The notes below the pieces were generated by a model. That model made no database searches and was not told the origin of the DNA. It saw only the letters and a list, made by a program, of their open reading frames with translations. Below are positions 11,719 to 22,878 of a DNA stretch of 64,000 bases, in pieces (position 1 is the first letter of the stretch; each line of letters opens with the position of its first letter). The stretch is from Russula earlei (taxonomy: Eukaryota > Basidiomycota > Agaricomycetes > Russulales > Russulaceae). The DNA lies in the NCBI GenBank assembly GCA_025769875.1, contig JAGFNK010000237.1:1-64000 (forward strand), in the 5' to 3' direction. The translations under genes were made by a program, and so were the position numbers.

Positions 11719-12504
11719 TGTCATTAACCATTTCCTGGAGAGGGCCCTTGAAGGACCCTTCCTTATGAGAGGAAACCCAGCCTCTATGGTGCCACCCTGT
11801 TCACATGGACAAAAGGGGTGAGTAGAGGTGTCCAAAATATCACACATGCATTGTCGTGCAAGCGATTCTTGACACAATTGACCTACAGCAAGCCACACTT
11901 AATGGCAACCCTTTTAGCAATACGAAGGACCTTAATACAAGTATTAGGGTCGACTCTAATGACCCTAATAGAACTATATAAGGGGCCTTATAAGCAACTC
12001 TATTCCCTGAACCAAACTACAAGTCCTCAAATGACCAGCCCTAAACTAACTAACAGTAAATGGATCAGGTGCTTTGCACATGTACTAAGGCAGTGAACAC
12101 GTGGACAGTAAGGGCTCTTACTCAGCAGCTTACTGAGCCAGTAAGCATACTCCAACTTCTTACTCATCCATCAATTGTGCTTGATAACAAGGTTATGACT
12201 TGTTCCCTATTTAGCAGTTCTCTTGTAGTATATAAGTGCTCAATAAAGTAGTGGACAGTCTTCAGACTGTCCATTTGTTTACAGCACTCTCCATTCCTGG
12301 GATACTCCTTAAGGACTGTCCTCTTGTGACCACTCTGGCCTCTTCCCTGCATAACTGCTCAACATTACCAGTAACCATACTGCTTTGGTATCTGGTACTA
12401 CTCTGGACTCTACTTCTTGCCCACACCATCCTAGACATCTATCAACTCATCTTTGAACTTATCCCTTGCTCTTGAACTGGATTGTTCAACAGTGAGTCTT
12501 GACA
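11719..12504 (+). mobile_element. Solo LTR-B in gypsy-A
   Basis: 786 bp with target duplication GGAGG (11714-11718, 12505-12509). It is shorter than the usual 962 bp because of an internal deletion in the upstream half. Confidence 0.95.
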
Positions 12505-12509
12505 GGAGG

Positions 12510-13173
12510 ATGATGAAGAGCAAGCATTTAGAAAATTAATCCAGGCATTTACGACAGCCCCAGTCCTCATGTTACCTAATCATATCAAGCCCTTTTGACT
12601 CATCTGTGATGCAAGTGACTTTGCACTCAGCTCAATCTTAGAACAACCCAATGAATTTAACAGATATCACCAAGTAGCCTATTTCTCAAAATCCTTGGAC
12701 CCTGCACAACAAATTTATCTGATTAATGATAAAGAACTTGTCTCATCTCTCTGGCATTTCTGACACTACCTTGAAGGTGCCACTCATCCTGTGGATCTAT
12801 GGATGGACCACAATAATTTGACATACTTCATGACAAAACAGAAACTCACTTGATGGCAGGCCTAATGGGCACTCCTTCTCAGCAGGTTTGACTTCACTAT
12901 CATGCACCACCCAGGAACCATGAATAAAGCAGACAGTCTGTCCAGGCAGCCAGACTTTAAAGAGGGATACAAAATGAAAATGATAGAAAGGTGCTCCTAG
13001 ATGATAAATGTTTCAAAATTAGAGCAACATGCACCTCTGCTACAGAACCAATTGGTGACCAAGACAACAACTACAATCTAGTAAAGACTATGACCCAGAA
13101 GTATCCAATGCATTAGTGACTATTATAAAGAATGGACCAAGATGATTATCCAAAGGTCTACAAGACTGGAACC
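12510..13173 (+). pseudogene. gypsy-A RNase H region
   Basis: Readable pieces include LICDASDFALSSILEQP, VAYFSKSLDPAQ, WMDHNNLTYFM and MNKADSLSRQPDFKEG, the order expected in the RT/RNase H section of chromoviruses. The first D of the RNase H site (CDAS) is retained. Several TGA codons break it, for example before LICDAS and before HYLEGA. The frame is continuous with 10143-11718 across LTR-B and with the integrase at 19577 across copia D. Confidence 0.8.
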
Positions 13174-13558
13174 TGTTGCGCAGCATAGAGCGCAGCTAAC
13201 AGGCCAAGCAACCCACCTTAGAGGTTGTGCTAATGCTCAAGTGATATTGGGGTGTAGAGTGATGTGTATACTCGTCTACAAGTATGGTATTTATACCTCT
13301 ATGACCCAGGGCTGTTCCCAAGTCCAAAAGAGGTGACTACAGGTGTCCACTATATTGCGCATTAAGTGACGCGTGATGTGGAAACATTCTAGATGCAGCA
13401 TAAGGCTGCATCTTGTGATAGATAGTGTACTATGCGTAACCCTATTGCCATAAGTGCATATGCTAAAGTTCTGTCTAACACGTAACATCTATGAGCAGAT
13501 CTTGAACCTTGTATGAAGGTCTTCGCCTTCTTTGATCCGTTCGGGTTCCGGTTCAACA
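13174..13558 (-). repeat. LTR-D, 3' LTR of copia D
   Basis: 385 bp. By my alignment it differs from its mate at about 11 positions, at least eight of them at CpG-derived sites. Confidence 0.93.
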
Positions 13559-13607
13559 CCCCCCCTTGCTAAATGCATTGGTAGATGCCGTGAGCATTTT
13601 CCCACAT

Positions 13608-14406
13608 TCAGGGGTAGAACATTAGTCCTAGTTGCTCCCTGAATTTGAGGAACTTGACGTGACCAAGGTTCTTGGTGAACATGTCGGCTGGGTTATTAGC
13701 CCCTTCAATAAAGAATAGCTCCACCTGTTTGTTTTGTATGACTTCACGAATGAAGTGATAGTGCAAATCAATGTGTTTGATGCGCTTTTCTTGTACAGGG
13801 TTGGAGGCTAAGAATATTGAGCCTTGGTTATCACCGAACAGTGGGATAGGAGCAAGATTGATGCCAAGTTCTGTTAGTAAGGATTTAATCCAAACTAATT
13901 GTCTGCTCATATCAGAGAGCGACATGTACTCAGCTTCAGTGGAGGAGAGCGCAACTGTTTTCTGCGCTCATGAGTTCCACGAAAATATTGCTCCAGCCAG
14001 GTTCACCATATAGCCTGTAGTGGACTTCTGATTAGTCGGATCAGAAGCCCAGTCAGAGTCAGCATATGCCATTAGGCCGCCATTAGATGGTCCATCATAG
14101 ACCAAAGCATAATTGGCGGTTCCCAAGAGGTATTGGCAAATATAGTATGCACAATTTAAATGATCCTCTGAGGGATTGGCAGCATGTTGCGACAACTTAG
14201 TGACCGCAAAGGCTATGTCTGGACGCGTTCCAAGCATTATGTATAGGAGTGATCCTATAACCTGCTGGAATTTTGACCGCAAGGCTGGGTCAGCAGCGGA
14301 AGTGTTGGGAGAGGGGTGATAGCCCTCTGGTAGCGGAGTAGGAGCAGGGTTTGCATTAAGCAAGTCGAAACGCTGCAGCACTTTCTGTAGATATTCAGTC
14401 TGGTCC
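13608..14406 (-). pseudogene. copia D RT end and RNase H
   Basis: This is the 3' part of the D polyprotein, cut off by LTR-E. The minus strand continues QTEYLQKVLQRFDLLNAN, RSKFQQVIGSLLYIMLGTRPD, YADSDWASDPTNQKSTTGYM, LSSTEAEYMSLSDM, DNQGSIFLASNP, KRIKHIDLHYHFIRE and NNPADMFTKNL, ending at 13608. These are the standard copia RNase H motifs. A single in-frame TGA near 13950 (..FSWNS-stop-AQKTVALSS..) stands where arginine is usual, and CGA to TGA explains it. No other lesion was seen. Confidence 0.88.
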
Positions 14407-14411
14407 AGATG

Positions 14412-14963
14412 TGTTAAGATCCTACGGATCTTAGTACCGACTCTTTAGTGAAAGAGTTGCTTGATATAGTTCAAGCACTAGACTTCGAACCCTTTGATAT
14501 TATCTCAGGAAGATTGAGTGTAGAAAAGAGAGAGGGACCTCTTCCAAATAGAGTCTGCACTATATGTTGTTTTAGATTGGTTAACAAGATAGTTGTCTTG
14601 TTAAGAGAATGAGTAAGTCAAGCGTAAGGCTCAACTTCTTGGTACCACAGACTATTTATATGATATCTCAATAACTACTGATCCGATTCATACGAAACTC
14701 GGGGTACACATAGCTGAGAACCAGTAGTATCCAAATACAGAGAGCGCAATTCAAGAATGTTAGAAATGACTCACGTGTTAGTCATTCTTTCCTAGTATCA
14801 GTCATGAATCAGTAAGCAATCACTCAGCAATCAGTAAGCAGTGAGTAAGCAACCAGTAAGCGATCAGTAAGCGACCATGATCAAGATCAGTAAGCAGACA
14901 TATGAGTAATCACAGATGAGTCAGCAAAACAAATGACAGTCAGAGAATGAGAGAATCCTAACA
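14412..14963. mobile_element. Solo LTR-E in copia D
   Basis: 552 bp, TGTTAAGATCC..AATCCTAACA, with target duplication AGATG (14407-14411, 14964-14968). Five copies of CAGTAAGC lie between 14810 and 14895. Confidence 0.95.
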
Positions 14964-17900
14964 AGATGTATCTGGCCTGACTTGCGTTGAATGCACATGC
15001 GTAGAAATTCTTGGGCATCGCCCAGATCTCGACATTCCCAGAGCTTCATGAAGCGCTCCTTTGTTTTATTGATTTGTTTTTTGTCTGCTCCAAAGAAGAG
15101 CACATCATCGACATAGACGATGGCTATGATGCTCTTGTCTTTACTAACAAAGAGCCCAGAGTCAGACATAAGGCGAATAAGGCCGAGCAAGGCCATGGAC
15201 TTGTCAAGGGCTTTCCACCAAGCAAGTGCCGCTTGCTTGAGTCCATATATTGCGCGTTTAAGGCGCATGACTTTACGCTCTTGGCCTTTTATTTTGAAGC
15301 CCTCAGGCTGCTCCATATAGAGCTCTTCATCGAGCTCACCATAGAGAAAGGCAGTCTTGACGTCTAGTCCGCTAATGTGCCAGTTTTTGAGCGCTGCGAG
15401 CGCAATCATCAGGTGGACTGTCTCAAACCGTACCACGGGTGAGAATATTTCATCATAGTCAATGCCTTCTACTTGGGAGAAGCCTTTGGCGACTAGTCTG
15501 GCTTTTTTACGACCATCAGACTTAAGGTCAAATACCCATCTATTTTTGATTATTTTGCGATCCTTGGGAGGATCGACTAGTTCGAAGACTTTGCGTCTGC
15601 AGAGGGATTCCAACTCCTCGCGACAAGCATCTTTCCACTCCTTTTGGAGTTCACTTGGCATTCGCAGAATGTCCCTAAAGGTCCATTTGCGAATCATTGC
15701 AGTATCGGGTGCTTCCGAACTTAGTGGGACTGCTTGGGTGAGCAGATAGTTCAGAAATTTGACTCCCCCTTCCCTTGCTAGATGTAGAATGTCTTCTACC
15801 TCATCCTCAGAGGCTTGCGGCGGTTGATCATCAAGGACGACAGGAGGGTAAGGGCCTGGAGTGGCCGATCCTGATGTACTACCCTCACCGGAGCTACCAG
15901 GTTGGTTTTCTGTCATTGTTCTCCATGTGCGTGTGCGCTGAACGTCTTTTTCCACTTCTGTGGGGTGTCTGCGTTCACCATAGACATTGCCTGGATGGGT
16001 AGGTACTTTCCTCAACCGCTGAGACCTTCGAAGAGGTACAGGTTCTTCAACAGGAGGAGGGGACGGTGTAGGAGGGACGGGTGTTTGCTCACGTTCCTCT
16101 TCTTCTGGCGCCTGTATAGGCTGCTCATCATCCTCACTTTTAATTGTGGGGAATGGGTCGTCAACACCAGGAATGGTGTCTTCGACAGGTTGTTGCGGTA
16201 GTTCCTCACGTGGTTCATTAATCTGCGTGGTACCTTTAGTGCGCGCTTTGTCGCATTTGGGGTACAGGGTCTCATCGTACAGGGCGGTAGCATTTGTGTA
16301 AAGTGTATTATTTGGGAGCCTCATGAAGAGTGAGGCTTTGATCCCCTCAGTGTGACCAAGGTAGATCATTAGCTCGCTTTTAGGCGAAAGCTTATTGACT
16401 CGACGCTTTTCTGGTATGTGCACATATGCACCACAACCAAATACTCTGAGGTGTGAGATATCAGGGACCTCGTTCTTTAGGACTTCATAGGGTGTACGCC
16501 ATTGAAGGCGTCTGGCAGGTGTCCTATTATAACAGTGTGTCCCATGATTCACTGCAAATTCCCACCAGGAGGGAGGTAGACAAGCTTCAAGGCGCATTGC
16601 CTGAGCTTTGTCCATTACAGTGTGCATAAAGCGCTCTGCGCGTCCATTCTGTTGTGGAGTGTATGGGGCGCTTTGCAGGATTTTAATTCCTTTGTCCTTT
16701 AGGACGTTATCAAAGGCCTCAGATTTGTACTCTCCGCCAGCATCGGACATCCACTCTCTGATTCCTGCTTTGTATTGGTTCTTCACCATAGCAAGGAATT
16801 GCTTGACGGCCATTATGGTCGACTTTTTATTTTTTAAGAGTGTGATCCATGCATAGGAGGAATAATCGTCAATGAAGCTGACGAAATATTCGTACTTATG
16901 ATACGACTTCACAGGGAAACTCTTAAGGTCCAAGTGAATACGCTCGAACGGTGCGGAAGCATGAGTTTCAGAAGGGGGGTGCGCAGATGCAGGCATTTTG
17001 CCTTGCGTGCAGCCAGGACATACCGGCTGTTCCTGAGGGATTTTCAGGTCTTCAGGGAGACCCTTGGTATGTGTTTTTGCACATGTTATGACATCCTTAG
17101 ATGGGTGGCCAAGGCATCTGTGAATGACATCATAATCTACCGTGTAGATAAGAGAATGCGCTTGCGCGCTTTCAATTGAGGCGTCTAACCAATACGTGGT
17201 TTGACCCGGGAATAAGGGGTAAGAGGACAGGATTATTCGTCCGTCCTCTCGTAGGGAAATATGATTTCTATTCCCTAATGCATGCATCCCTTGTTGTAAA
17301 AACTCCCCCATAGATAATATCCGAGTGTTAATTTTCGGAATATAGAGAACAGGAGAAATGCGCATGACAACCGTTTTAGAGTTGACAGTGTGCTGAAGCA
17401 ACACAGCGCCTTTGCCTTCCACATATATAGTGTTATCGGCAGTTTTAACAGGGGATCTTTCGTGCAGCAAAGCCGGCGTATACTCTATAAAGTCTTTTAT
17501 TTCGAAGGTGAAATGTGCGGACGTGCCAGAGTCTAGGAGCCATAAGGATCCCATTTTACTCAAGTCATGCTTTCCTCTACATCTCGAACAATTTGTGTTA
17601 CATTCACTATGCAGGGAACTACTTCCTGTGCTAATTTGTACATTGTGTGATACAAGCGAACACTTATTAGACATATCTAGCCCGCTTAGGGGCTGGGGAG
17701 ATGCTAAAAGGTTCTTTAGCGAGTGAAAAGAGAGAGAGAGGTGCACGCACACTTCATTATCTTCGGGGTCGCTGCCCCAATCAAGCGCTTCATCCGACAG
17801 AGTCGGAGCACGCTCAGGGGTGGCAGCACCTTCTGGAATACTGTCATATATGTCGAATAAATCCGACATATTTGTTTGCGCAAAGTCACCATCGTCCTGG

Positions 17901-19018
17901 TCCATAGGCTCAGGGACGGGCGACGGGAGTTTGACTGCACTTGTCGAGGCAGTGGATTGAGTCGAGATCCGCTGCTCGAGGGTCTTGACTGTCTGTATAG
18001 TGGGAGTTACCCCAAGATCGTCAGCAAGATCAAGCGCTTTGTTTAAGGCCTTGTAAGGGCCGTGAGTGCGTTTGCGAGGGTCAGTCGCAGTCGGGACGGT
18101 ACGTTGTTGGATCCCCGAAGGACCCAGATGGGCAATAGTAGTAATTGTCGGGAGTGGGAGTGCGGCAACGTCCACAATGTGAGAGTGTCCGGGACCATGG
18201 CTTTGATCGGCCTTTTCCTTTCCTTTCCCTTTTCCTTTGCCGCCGCGCTTACCACGCTGGGGCTTGTCCTTATCTTCATCGCGCTTGGGCTTATTGCCTT
18301 GCTGCTGATTGGAGAAGGAAGGGTCACCATGCTTGCGCTTGACAGCTGAAAGCTTCTGCACGCTGTGCTTCTTGCCTGTTCCACGATTGATCTCAGTTTG
18401 ATATTGAGAGACGATAGCCTCTCGGACATCCTTAGCGTTAAGGTCGGCCACTTCATAGTTCTGAGTAACAATGTGGACAAGCATTTCCCATTTCTGGGGA
18501 ATGGCAGCAAGTACGATGAGTGCCTGCAGGGTGTCAGGGATGGGAAGGGAGGAGGCGGTGAGACGCTGGAATGCAGCATGTATCCGATCTATTTGTGGGC
18601 CAGGATGCTGGCTCAGGTTAATGCGGATGGAGATGGCTTCTTTGAAGTCCTTATAGATAGTAGTGGTAGTCGCCATACCATAGAGGGTATCAAGGCGATT
18701 CCAGATTGTCTCAGCGTTATCCAAAGACGTAAGATCTTGTTGGATCACGATGCTTGATCTAAGGACCATATGACCGACTGCCATATCATTCCCTTTGTTC
18801 CATTCTTTCACAGCTGCCAGAGCGACAGCCTGGGCAGCAATCTCTTCGGGAAGAGGCGCCTGAGGAAGGCCAGGGATGGTAGGCAGTTCAAAAGTGCCAT
18901 TGCAATAACCCCACAGTCCAATGGACATGAGGTAGGCTTTCATAGCCTTTGACCAAATAAAATAGTTTGCACCATCGAGGATGGGGACAACAGGGGCAGA
19001 GGGTTGAGACGACGACAT
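14921..19018 (-). CDS. copia D Gag-Pol polyprotein, truncated by LTR-E
   Basis: A 1,365-codon open frame starting MSSSQPSAPV at 19018. Gag: residues 1-220, with ANYFIWSKAMKAYL typical of copia Gag. A basic Lys/Gly-rich linker takes the place of a clear zinc knuckle (215-275). Protease LLDSGTSAHF at about 494-503. Integrase zinc site H633, H638, C667, C670; catalytic D697, D759, E795 (DD35E, NGRAERF). RT with VDVKTAF-type LDVKTAFLYG and YVDD at 1302-1305. The last 11 residues or so come from the inserted LTR-E; the genuine continuation is at 13608-14406. The polyprotein would form virus-like particles and copy and integrate the element. No stop or frameshift was seen in this part, so the LTR insertion is the main lesion. 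Confidence 0.93.
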   Translation of the reverse strand: MSSSQPSAPVVPILDGANYFIWSKAMKAYLMSIGLWGYCNGTFELPTIPGLPQAPLPEEIAAQAVALAAVKEWNKGNDMAVGHMVLRSSIVIQQDLTSLDNAETIWNRLDTLYGMATTTTIYKDFKEAISIRINLSQHPGPQIDRIHAAFQRLTASSLPIPDTLQALIVLAAIPQKWEMLVHIVTQNYEVADLNAKDVREAIVSQYQTEINRGTGKKHSVQKLSAVKRKHGDPSFSNQQQGNKPKRDEDKDKPQRGKRGGKGKGKGKEKADQSHGPGHSHIVDVAALPLPTITTIAHLGPSGIQQRTVPTATDPRKRTHGPYKALNKALDLADDLGVTPTIQTVKTLEQRISTQSTASTSAVKLPSPVPEPMDQDDGDFAQTNMSDLFDIYDSIPEGAATPERAPTLSDEALDWGSDPEDNEVCVHLSLSFHSLKNLLASPQPLSGLDMSNKCSLVSHNVQISTGSSSLHSECNTNCSRCRGKHDLSKMGSLWLLDSGTSAHFTFEIKDFIEYTPALLHERSPVKTADNTIYVEGKGAVLLQHTVNSKTVVMRISPVLYIPKINTRILSMGEFLQQGMHALGNRNHISLREDGRIILSSYPLFPGQTTYWLDASIESAQAHSLIYTVDYDVIHRCLGHPSKDVITCAKTHTKGLPEDLKIPQEQPVCPGCTQGKMPASAHPPSETHASAPFERIHLDLKSFPVKSYHKYEYFVSFIDDYSSYAWITLLKNKKSTIMAVKQFLAMVKNQYKAGIREWMSDAGGEYKSEAFDNVLKDKGIKILQSAPYTPQQNGRAERFMHTVMDKAQAMRLEACLPPSWWEFAVNHGTHCYNRTPARRLQWRTPYEVLKNEVPDISHLRVFGCGAYVHIPEKRRVNKLSPKSELMIYLGHTEGIKASLFMRLPNNTLYTNATALYDETLYPKCDKARTKGTTQINEPREELPQQPVEDTIPGVDDPFPTIKSEDDEQPIQAPEEEEREQTPVPPTPSPPPVEEPVPLRRSQRLRKVPTHPGNVYGERRHPTEVEKDVQRTRTWRTMTENQPGSSGEGSTSGSATPGPYPPVVLDDQPPQASEDEVEDILHLAREGGVKFLNYLLTQAVPLSSEAPDTAMIRKWTFRDILRMPSELQKEWKDACREELESLCRRKVFELVDPPKDRKIIKNRWVFDLKSDGRKKARLVAKGFSQVEGIDYDEIFSPVVRFETVHLMIALAALKNWHISGLDVKTAFLYGELDEELYMEQPEGFKIKGQERKVMRLKRAIYGLKQAALAWWKALDKSMALLGLIRLMSDSGLFVSKDKSIIAIVYVDDVLFFGADKKQINKTKERFMKLWECRDLGDAQEFLRMCIQRKSGQIHLVRILSFSDCHLFC

Positions 19019-19174
19019 TGTAGCTGTTAGAAGAGGGCTTAGAGGTCGTCAGTAAGAGTATTTGTATTAAACAAGCCGACATAGTCTCCCCATAGGGTAG
19101 ACTAGCTCGCTGCAGCATGCAGGCTTCAGGGATGCTTCGCCATCGTTGCAGCCGATGAAGGCGCATGGCTTGCA

Positions 19175-19186
19175 GGGCCCATAACC
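19175..19186 (-). other. Primer-binding site of copia D
   Basis: The minus strand reads GGTTATGGGCCC directly against the 5' LTR. Its complement GGGCCCATAACC is the anticodon stem-loop of initiator tRNA-Met as known from several eukaryotes. Copia H has the identical site. Confidence 0.75.
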
Positions 19187-19571
19187 TGTTGCGCAGCATA
19201 GAGTGCAGCTAACAGGCCAAGCAACCCACCTTAGAGGTTGTGCTAATGCTCAAGTGATATTGGGGTGTAGAGCGATGTGTATACTCGTCTACAAGTATGG
19301 TATTTATACCTCTATGACCCAGGGCTGTTCCTAAGTCCAAAAGAGGTGACTACAGGTGTCCACTATATCGCGCATTAAGTGACGCGTGATGTGGAAACAT
19401 TCTAGATGCAGCATAAGGCTGCATCTTGTGATAGATAGCATACTATGCGTAACCCTATTGCCATAAGCGCATATAGTAAAGTTCTGTCTAACACGTAACA
19501 TCTATGAGCGGATCTTGAACCTTGTATGAAGGTCTTTGCCTTCTTTGATCCGTTCGGGTTCCGGTTCAACA
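19187..19571 (-). repeat. LTR-D, 5' LTR of copia D
   Basis: 385 bp, same termini as 13174-13558. Confidence 0.93.
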
Positions 19572-19576
19572 GAACC

Positions 19577-20574
19577 TTGAAGATGGGCTAATATTATTCA
19601 AAGGAAAAGTCTACATCCCAAACAACAACACCCTACAAAAAAAAAATTCTGAAACTACACCATGACTCAGTTGCCACAGGACACCCTGGCCAATGGAAAA
19701 CTTATGAACCAATCAGCCAAAACTATTGGTGGCCAGGAATGCTAACCTATATCAAAAGTTATGTAGATGGCTGTGCAATTTGCCAAAGCACAAAAAACTG
19801 CCCAAAGACAGAAACACCCCTTGTACTGATTACACCAGCCAGAGAAGTATGGAAAAGCATTATCATGGACTTTATCATGGACCTACCAATTTCACAAGGC
19901 TTTGACAGCCTCCTAGTTGTTGTAGATCAATTCAGTAAAGCAATAATCATTACCCCTTGTCACAAGACAATCACAGCAGAAGAAACAGCAATGCTAATCA
20001 TGAATAATGTCTGGAGAAGAATAGGCCTTCCAGCTCAAATAATATCAGACAGAGGCCCCCAATTTGCAGCAAAAGTCACTCAAGAACTATAGAAGAAATT
20101 AAATGTTAAAGTATCACTTAGCACCACATACCATCCACAGACAGATGGAGAAATGGAACAGGTTAACTAAGAACTAGAACAATACCTATGAATATTTTGC
20201 AACCACCAAGCTGACAATTGGGCAGAACTAATTCCCTTCATGGAGTTTGCACATAATGCCAGACAACATAGTGCTACAAATAAACCCCCTTTCAAAGCCT
20301 GGTATGGCTTTAACCCAATGTTTGCCCCACCCCTTGCCTTTACATCAAAGTTCCCCTCAATTCAAGAATGATTAACAAAACTAAACCAACTTAGAGAGGA
20401 AGTAGCCACTTCCCTAAACTGAGCAGCTGAAATCATGAAACAATCAGGACATCAAACTTCAATGTTTTGCTTTAAAGAAGGGGATTAAGTATGGTTGGAA
20501 GCCACGAATCTACAAACCACTCACCTGGAAGCAAAACTAGCCCCTCAACACTATGGACCATTTAAAGTAATCAC
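19577..20574 (+). pseudogene. gypsy-A integrase
   Basis: The zinc site H..H..C..C is visible (HDSVATGHPGQWKTYE and VDGCAICQSTK). The core has MDFIMDLP (first Asp), IISDRGPQF (second Asp) and DGEMEQVN (Glu) in the usual spacing, then FMEFAHNA and the GPY-type region APQHYGPFKV. Stops include TAG at ..TQEL-stop-KKL (the relative has Trp), TAA after EQVN, and several TGA. Homology with the opposite-strand gypsy-B integrase is clear along its length. It is broken at 20574 by LTR-B. Confidence 0.85.
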
Positions 20575-21538
20575 TGTCAAGACTCACTGTTGAACAATCC
20601 AGTTCAAGAGTGAGGGGTTAGTTCTGAGATGAGTTGATAAACGTCCAAGACAGCGTGGGCAAGGAGTAAGGTCCAGAGCAGTAACAAATACCAGAGGGGT
20701 ATGGTTACTGGTAAAGTCGAGTAGGTACACAGAGAGGAAGCCAGAATAGTCACTAGGGGACAGTCATTAAAGGAGTATCCCAGGGATAGAGAGTGCCATA
20801 AACAAATGGACAGTCTGAGGACTGTCCGCTACTTTATTGAGTGCTTATATACCACAAGAGAACTGCTAAATAGGGAACAAGTCATAACCTTGTTATCAAG
20901 CACAATAGAGTGATGAGTAAGAAGTTGGAGTGCACTTACTGAGCATGCTCAGTCATGCTCAGTAAGCTGCTGAGTAAGAAGGCTTCTCTTGATGAGTAAG
21001 AGCCTTCACTGTCCATGTGTTCACTGCTTTAGTACACGTGCAAGCACCTGATTCATTTTCTGTTAGTTAGTTTAGGGCCAGTCATTTGAGGACTTGTAGT
21101 TTGGTTTAGGGAATAGTATTATCTTATAAGGCCCCTTATATAGTTTTATTAGGGTCCTTAGAGTCGACCCTAATACTTCTATTAATGTCCTTAGTATTGC
21201 CTTATAGTTCGTTCTATAGTTATTAGAGTTAGTCTAATAACAAGTTGTAGGGTCTTTGATACTGTGTTAGTGCCTATTGTAGAGCACCTAGAGTCGTCCT
21301 AAAGGGTCCTTAGGAAGGCCCTAATACTGTCCTTTATTGCTAAAAGGGTAGCCATTAAGTGGGGCTTGCTGTATGTTGATTGTGCCGAGAATCGCTTGCA
21401 CAACAATGGTCATGCGATATTGTGGACACCTCTACTCACCCCTTTTGTCCATGTGAACAGGGTGATACCATAGAGGCTGGGTTTCCTCTCATAAGGAAGG
21501 GTCCTTCAAGTGCCCTCTCCAGAGAATGGTTCATGACA
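20575..21538 (-). mobile_element. Solo LTR-B in gypsy-A, reverse
   Basis: 964 bp, TGTCAAGACTC..GGTTCATGACA, with target duplication ATCAC (20570-20574, 21539-21543). Confidence 0.96.
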
Positions 21539-21543
21539 ATCAC

Positions 21544-21901
21544 TGCATATCCAGTAACTGTTCACCTCAAGTTATCAAAGTCTTGGAGGATACACCCAGT
21601 TTTTCACCACTCCCTGATTAAACCTTACCAAGAAACCATTGCCCATGGTCCTAACTTCTCAAAACCACCACCTAGACTAGTTGAAGGAGGAGAACAGTAT
21701 GAAGTAGAACAAATCTTAGGTTCTCAACTCTCCCCAAACTGCAAAGGGATTCAATATCTAGTTAAATGGAAAGGATACACTGCTGCAGAAAATACTTGGG
21801 AACCAGCATCTAACCTGTCTAAAGCACAGTTACTAGTCAGAGACTTTCACCAGATATATCCGAAAGCACTTAAAGCAATTCCCACCAGGGGTAGCCCCTA
21901 A
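21544..21901 (+). pseudogene. gypsy-A integrase C-terminal chromodomain
   Basis: HPVFHHSLIKPY marks the integrase GPY/F end. It is followed by a chromodomain: QYEVEQILGSQ, then IQYLVKWKGYTAAENTWEP, with aromatic residues Y, W and W in the expected cage order. The frame ends RGSP-stop at 21901. In chromoviruses this domain directs integration toward histone-marked heterochromatin, which fits the clustering of elements here. This piece has no internal stop, but the rest of the polyprotein is dead. Confidence 0.88.
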
Positions 21902-22164
21902 CTTTAATGTGCATCATGACCTCTGTTGATGATTACCTCTATCCCTGTTATCAAAGAACCTTTCAAAGACCCCCTGCGATCACCTGCACCCAATCAACCA
22001 CAGCCATCCCAAGAACAAACAACAGAGCACAGAGAAAACCTCCACAGATGAACAGACTTTGATTTTTCTTATGAAAACCATTCCCTTGACTCTACTCTTT
22101 TATTCAAAGAAACAAAGAACCCTTACCTGTTGCAGGAGCAACAGATCCATAAAGAGGGGATGAT
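21902..22164 (+). other. gypsy-A 3' UTR and polypurine tract
   Basis: No frame is recognised. The sequence TTGCAGGAGCAAC..ATAAAGAGGGGATGA, just before the 3' LTR, is mirrored on the other strand at 26883-26920 next to gypsy-B's LTR, which fixes the LTR boundary for both. Confidence 0.7.
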
Positions 22165-22506
22165 TGTTGTGAACCAAGTGTTACCAAGTGGTATGGGGTC
22201 TGGAAGATGCTGGAATGCCCGAACTATGGACTGCATCGTTTGTATAATGCATACATCAGATCTTGACTGTTTATGTCCATTGATATCGCGTTTGGAACAT
22301 GTTGATTGTATCTTTCTGAAGATGTACTGAAGAAGCAATGAGTAGCATTGCTTCTGTCCCAGATGTTCCTGTACTGCCATGTATGTCACTTCCCTGATTG
22401 GGAAAGTACTTATGACACTGAGATTGCTACTAGGGAAGCACTTAATGCTTCCAGCACTGAGATCATTTACACAGAAGCAATATTGCTCCTATGAACCACC
22501 TTTTGC

Positions 22507-22878
22507 TGTTGTGCAGCATAGAGCACAGCTAACAGGCCAAGCAACCCACCTTAGAGGTTGTGATATTGGGGTGTAGAGCAATGTGTATTCTTGTCTACAT
22601 GTATGGTATTTATACCTCTATGACCCAGGGCTGTTCCTAAGTCCAAAAGAGGTGACTATAGGTGTCCACTATATCGCGCACTGAGTAATGTGTGATGTGG
22701 AAATGTTCTAGACACAGCATAAGGCTGCATCTTGTGATAGATAGCATAGTATGCATAACCCTATTGCCATAAGCACATATGCTAAAGTTCTGTCTAACAT
22801 GTAACATCTATGAGCGGATCTTGAACCTTGTATGAAGGTCTTCCACCTTCTTTGATCTGTTTGGGTTCTGGTTCAACA
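22507..22878 (-). mobile_element. Solo LTR-D in LTR-F
   Basis: 372 bp with target duplication TTTGC (22502-22506, 22879-22883). Confidence 0.95.

Larger units (their letters stand above)
13174..19571 (-). mobile_element. Ty1/copia element D, full length
   Basis: 6,398 bp, two 385-bp LTRs, target duplication GAACC (13169-13173, 19572-19576). The pyrimidine run CCCCCCC just inside the left LTR is the minus-strand polypurine tract. The primer-binding site abuts the right LTR. It is younger than the gypsy it sits in. Its gag-pol is intact except for a solo LTR-E and one TGA. Confidence 0.95.

Noticed and set aside
19175..19186. tRNA gene at the initiator-Met-like sequence
   Set aside because: Only the anticodon-loop complement is present, with no cloverleaf around it.
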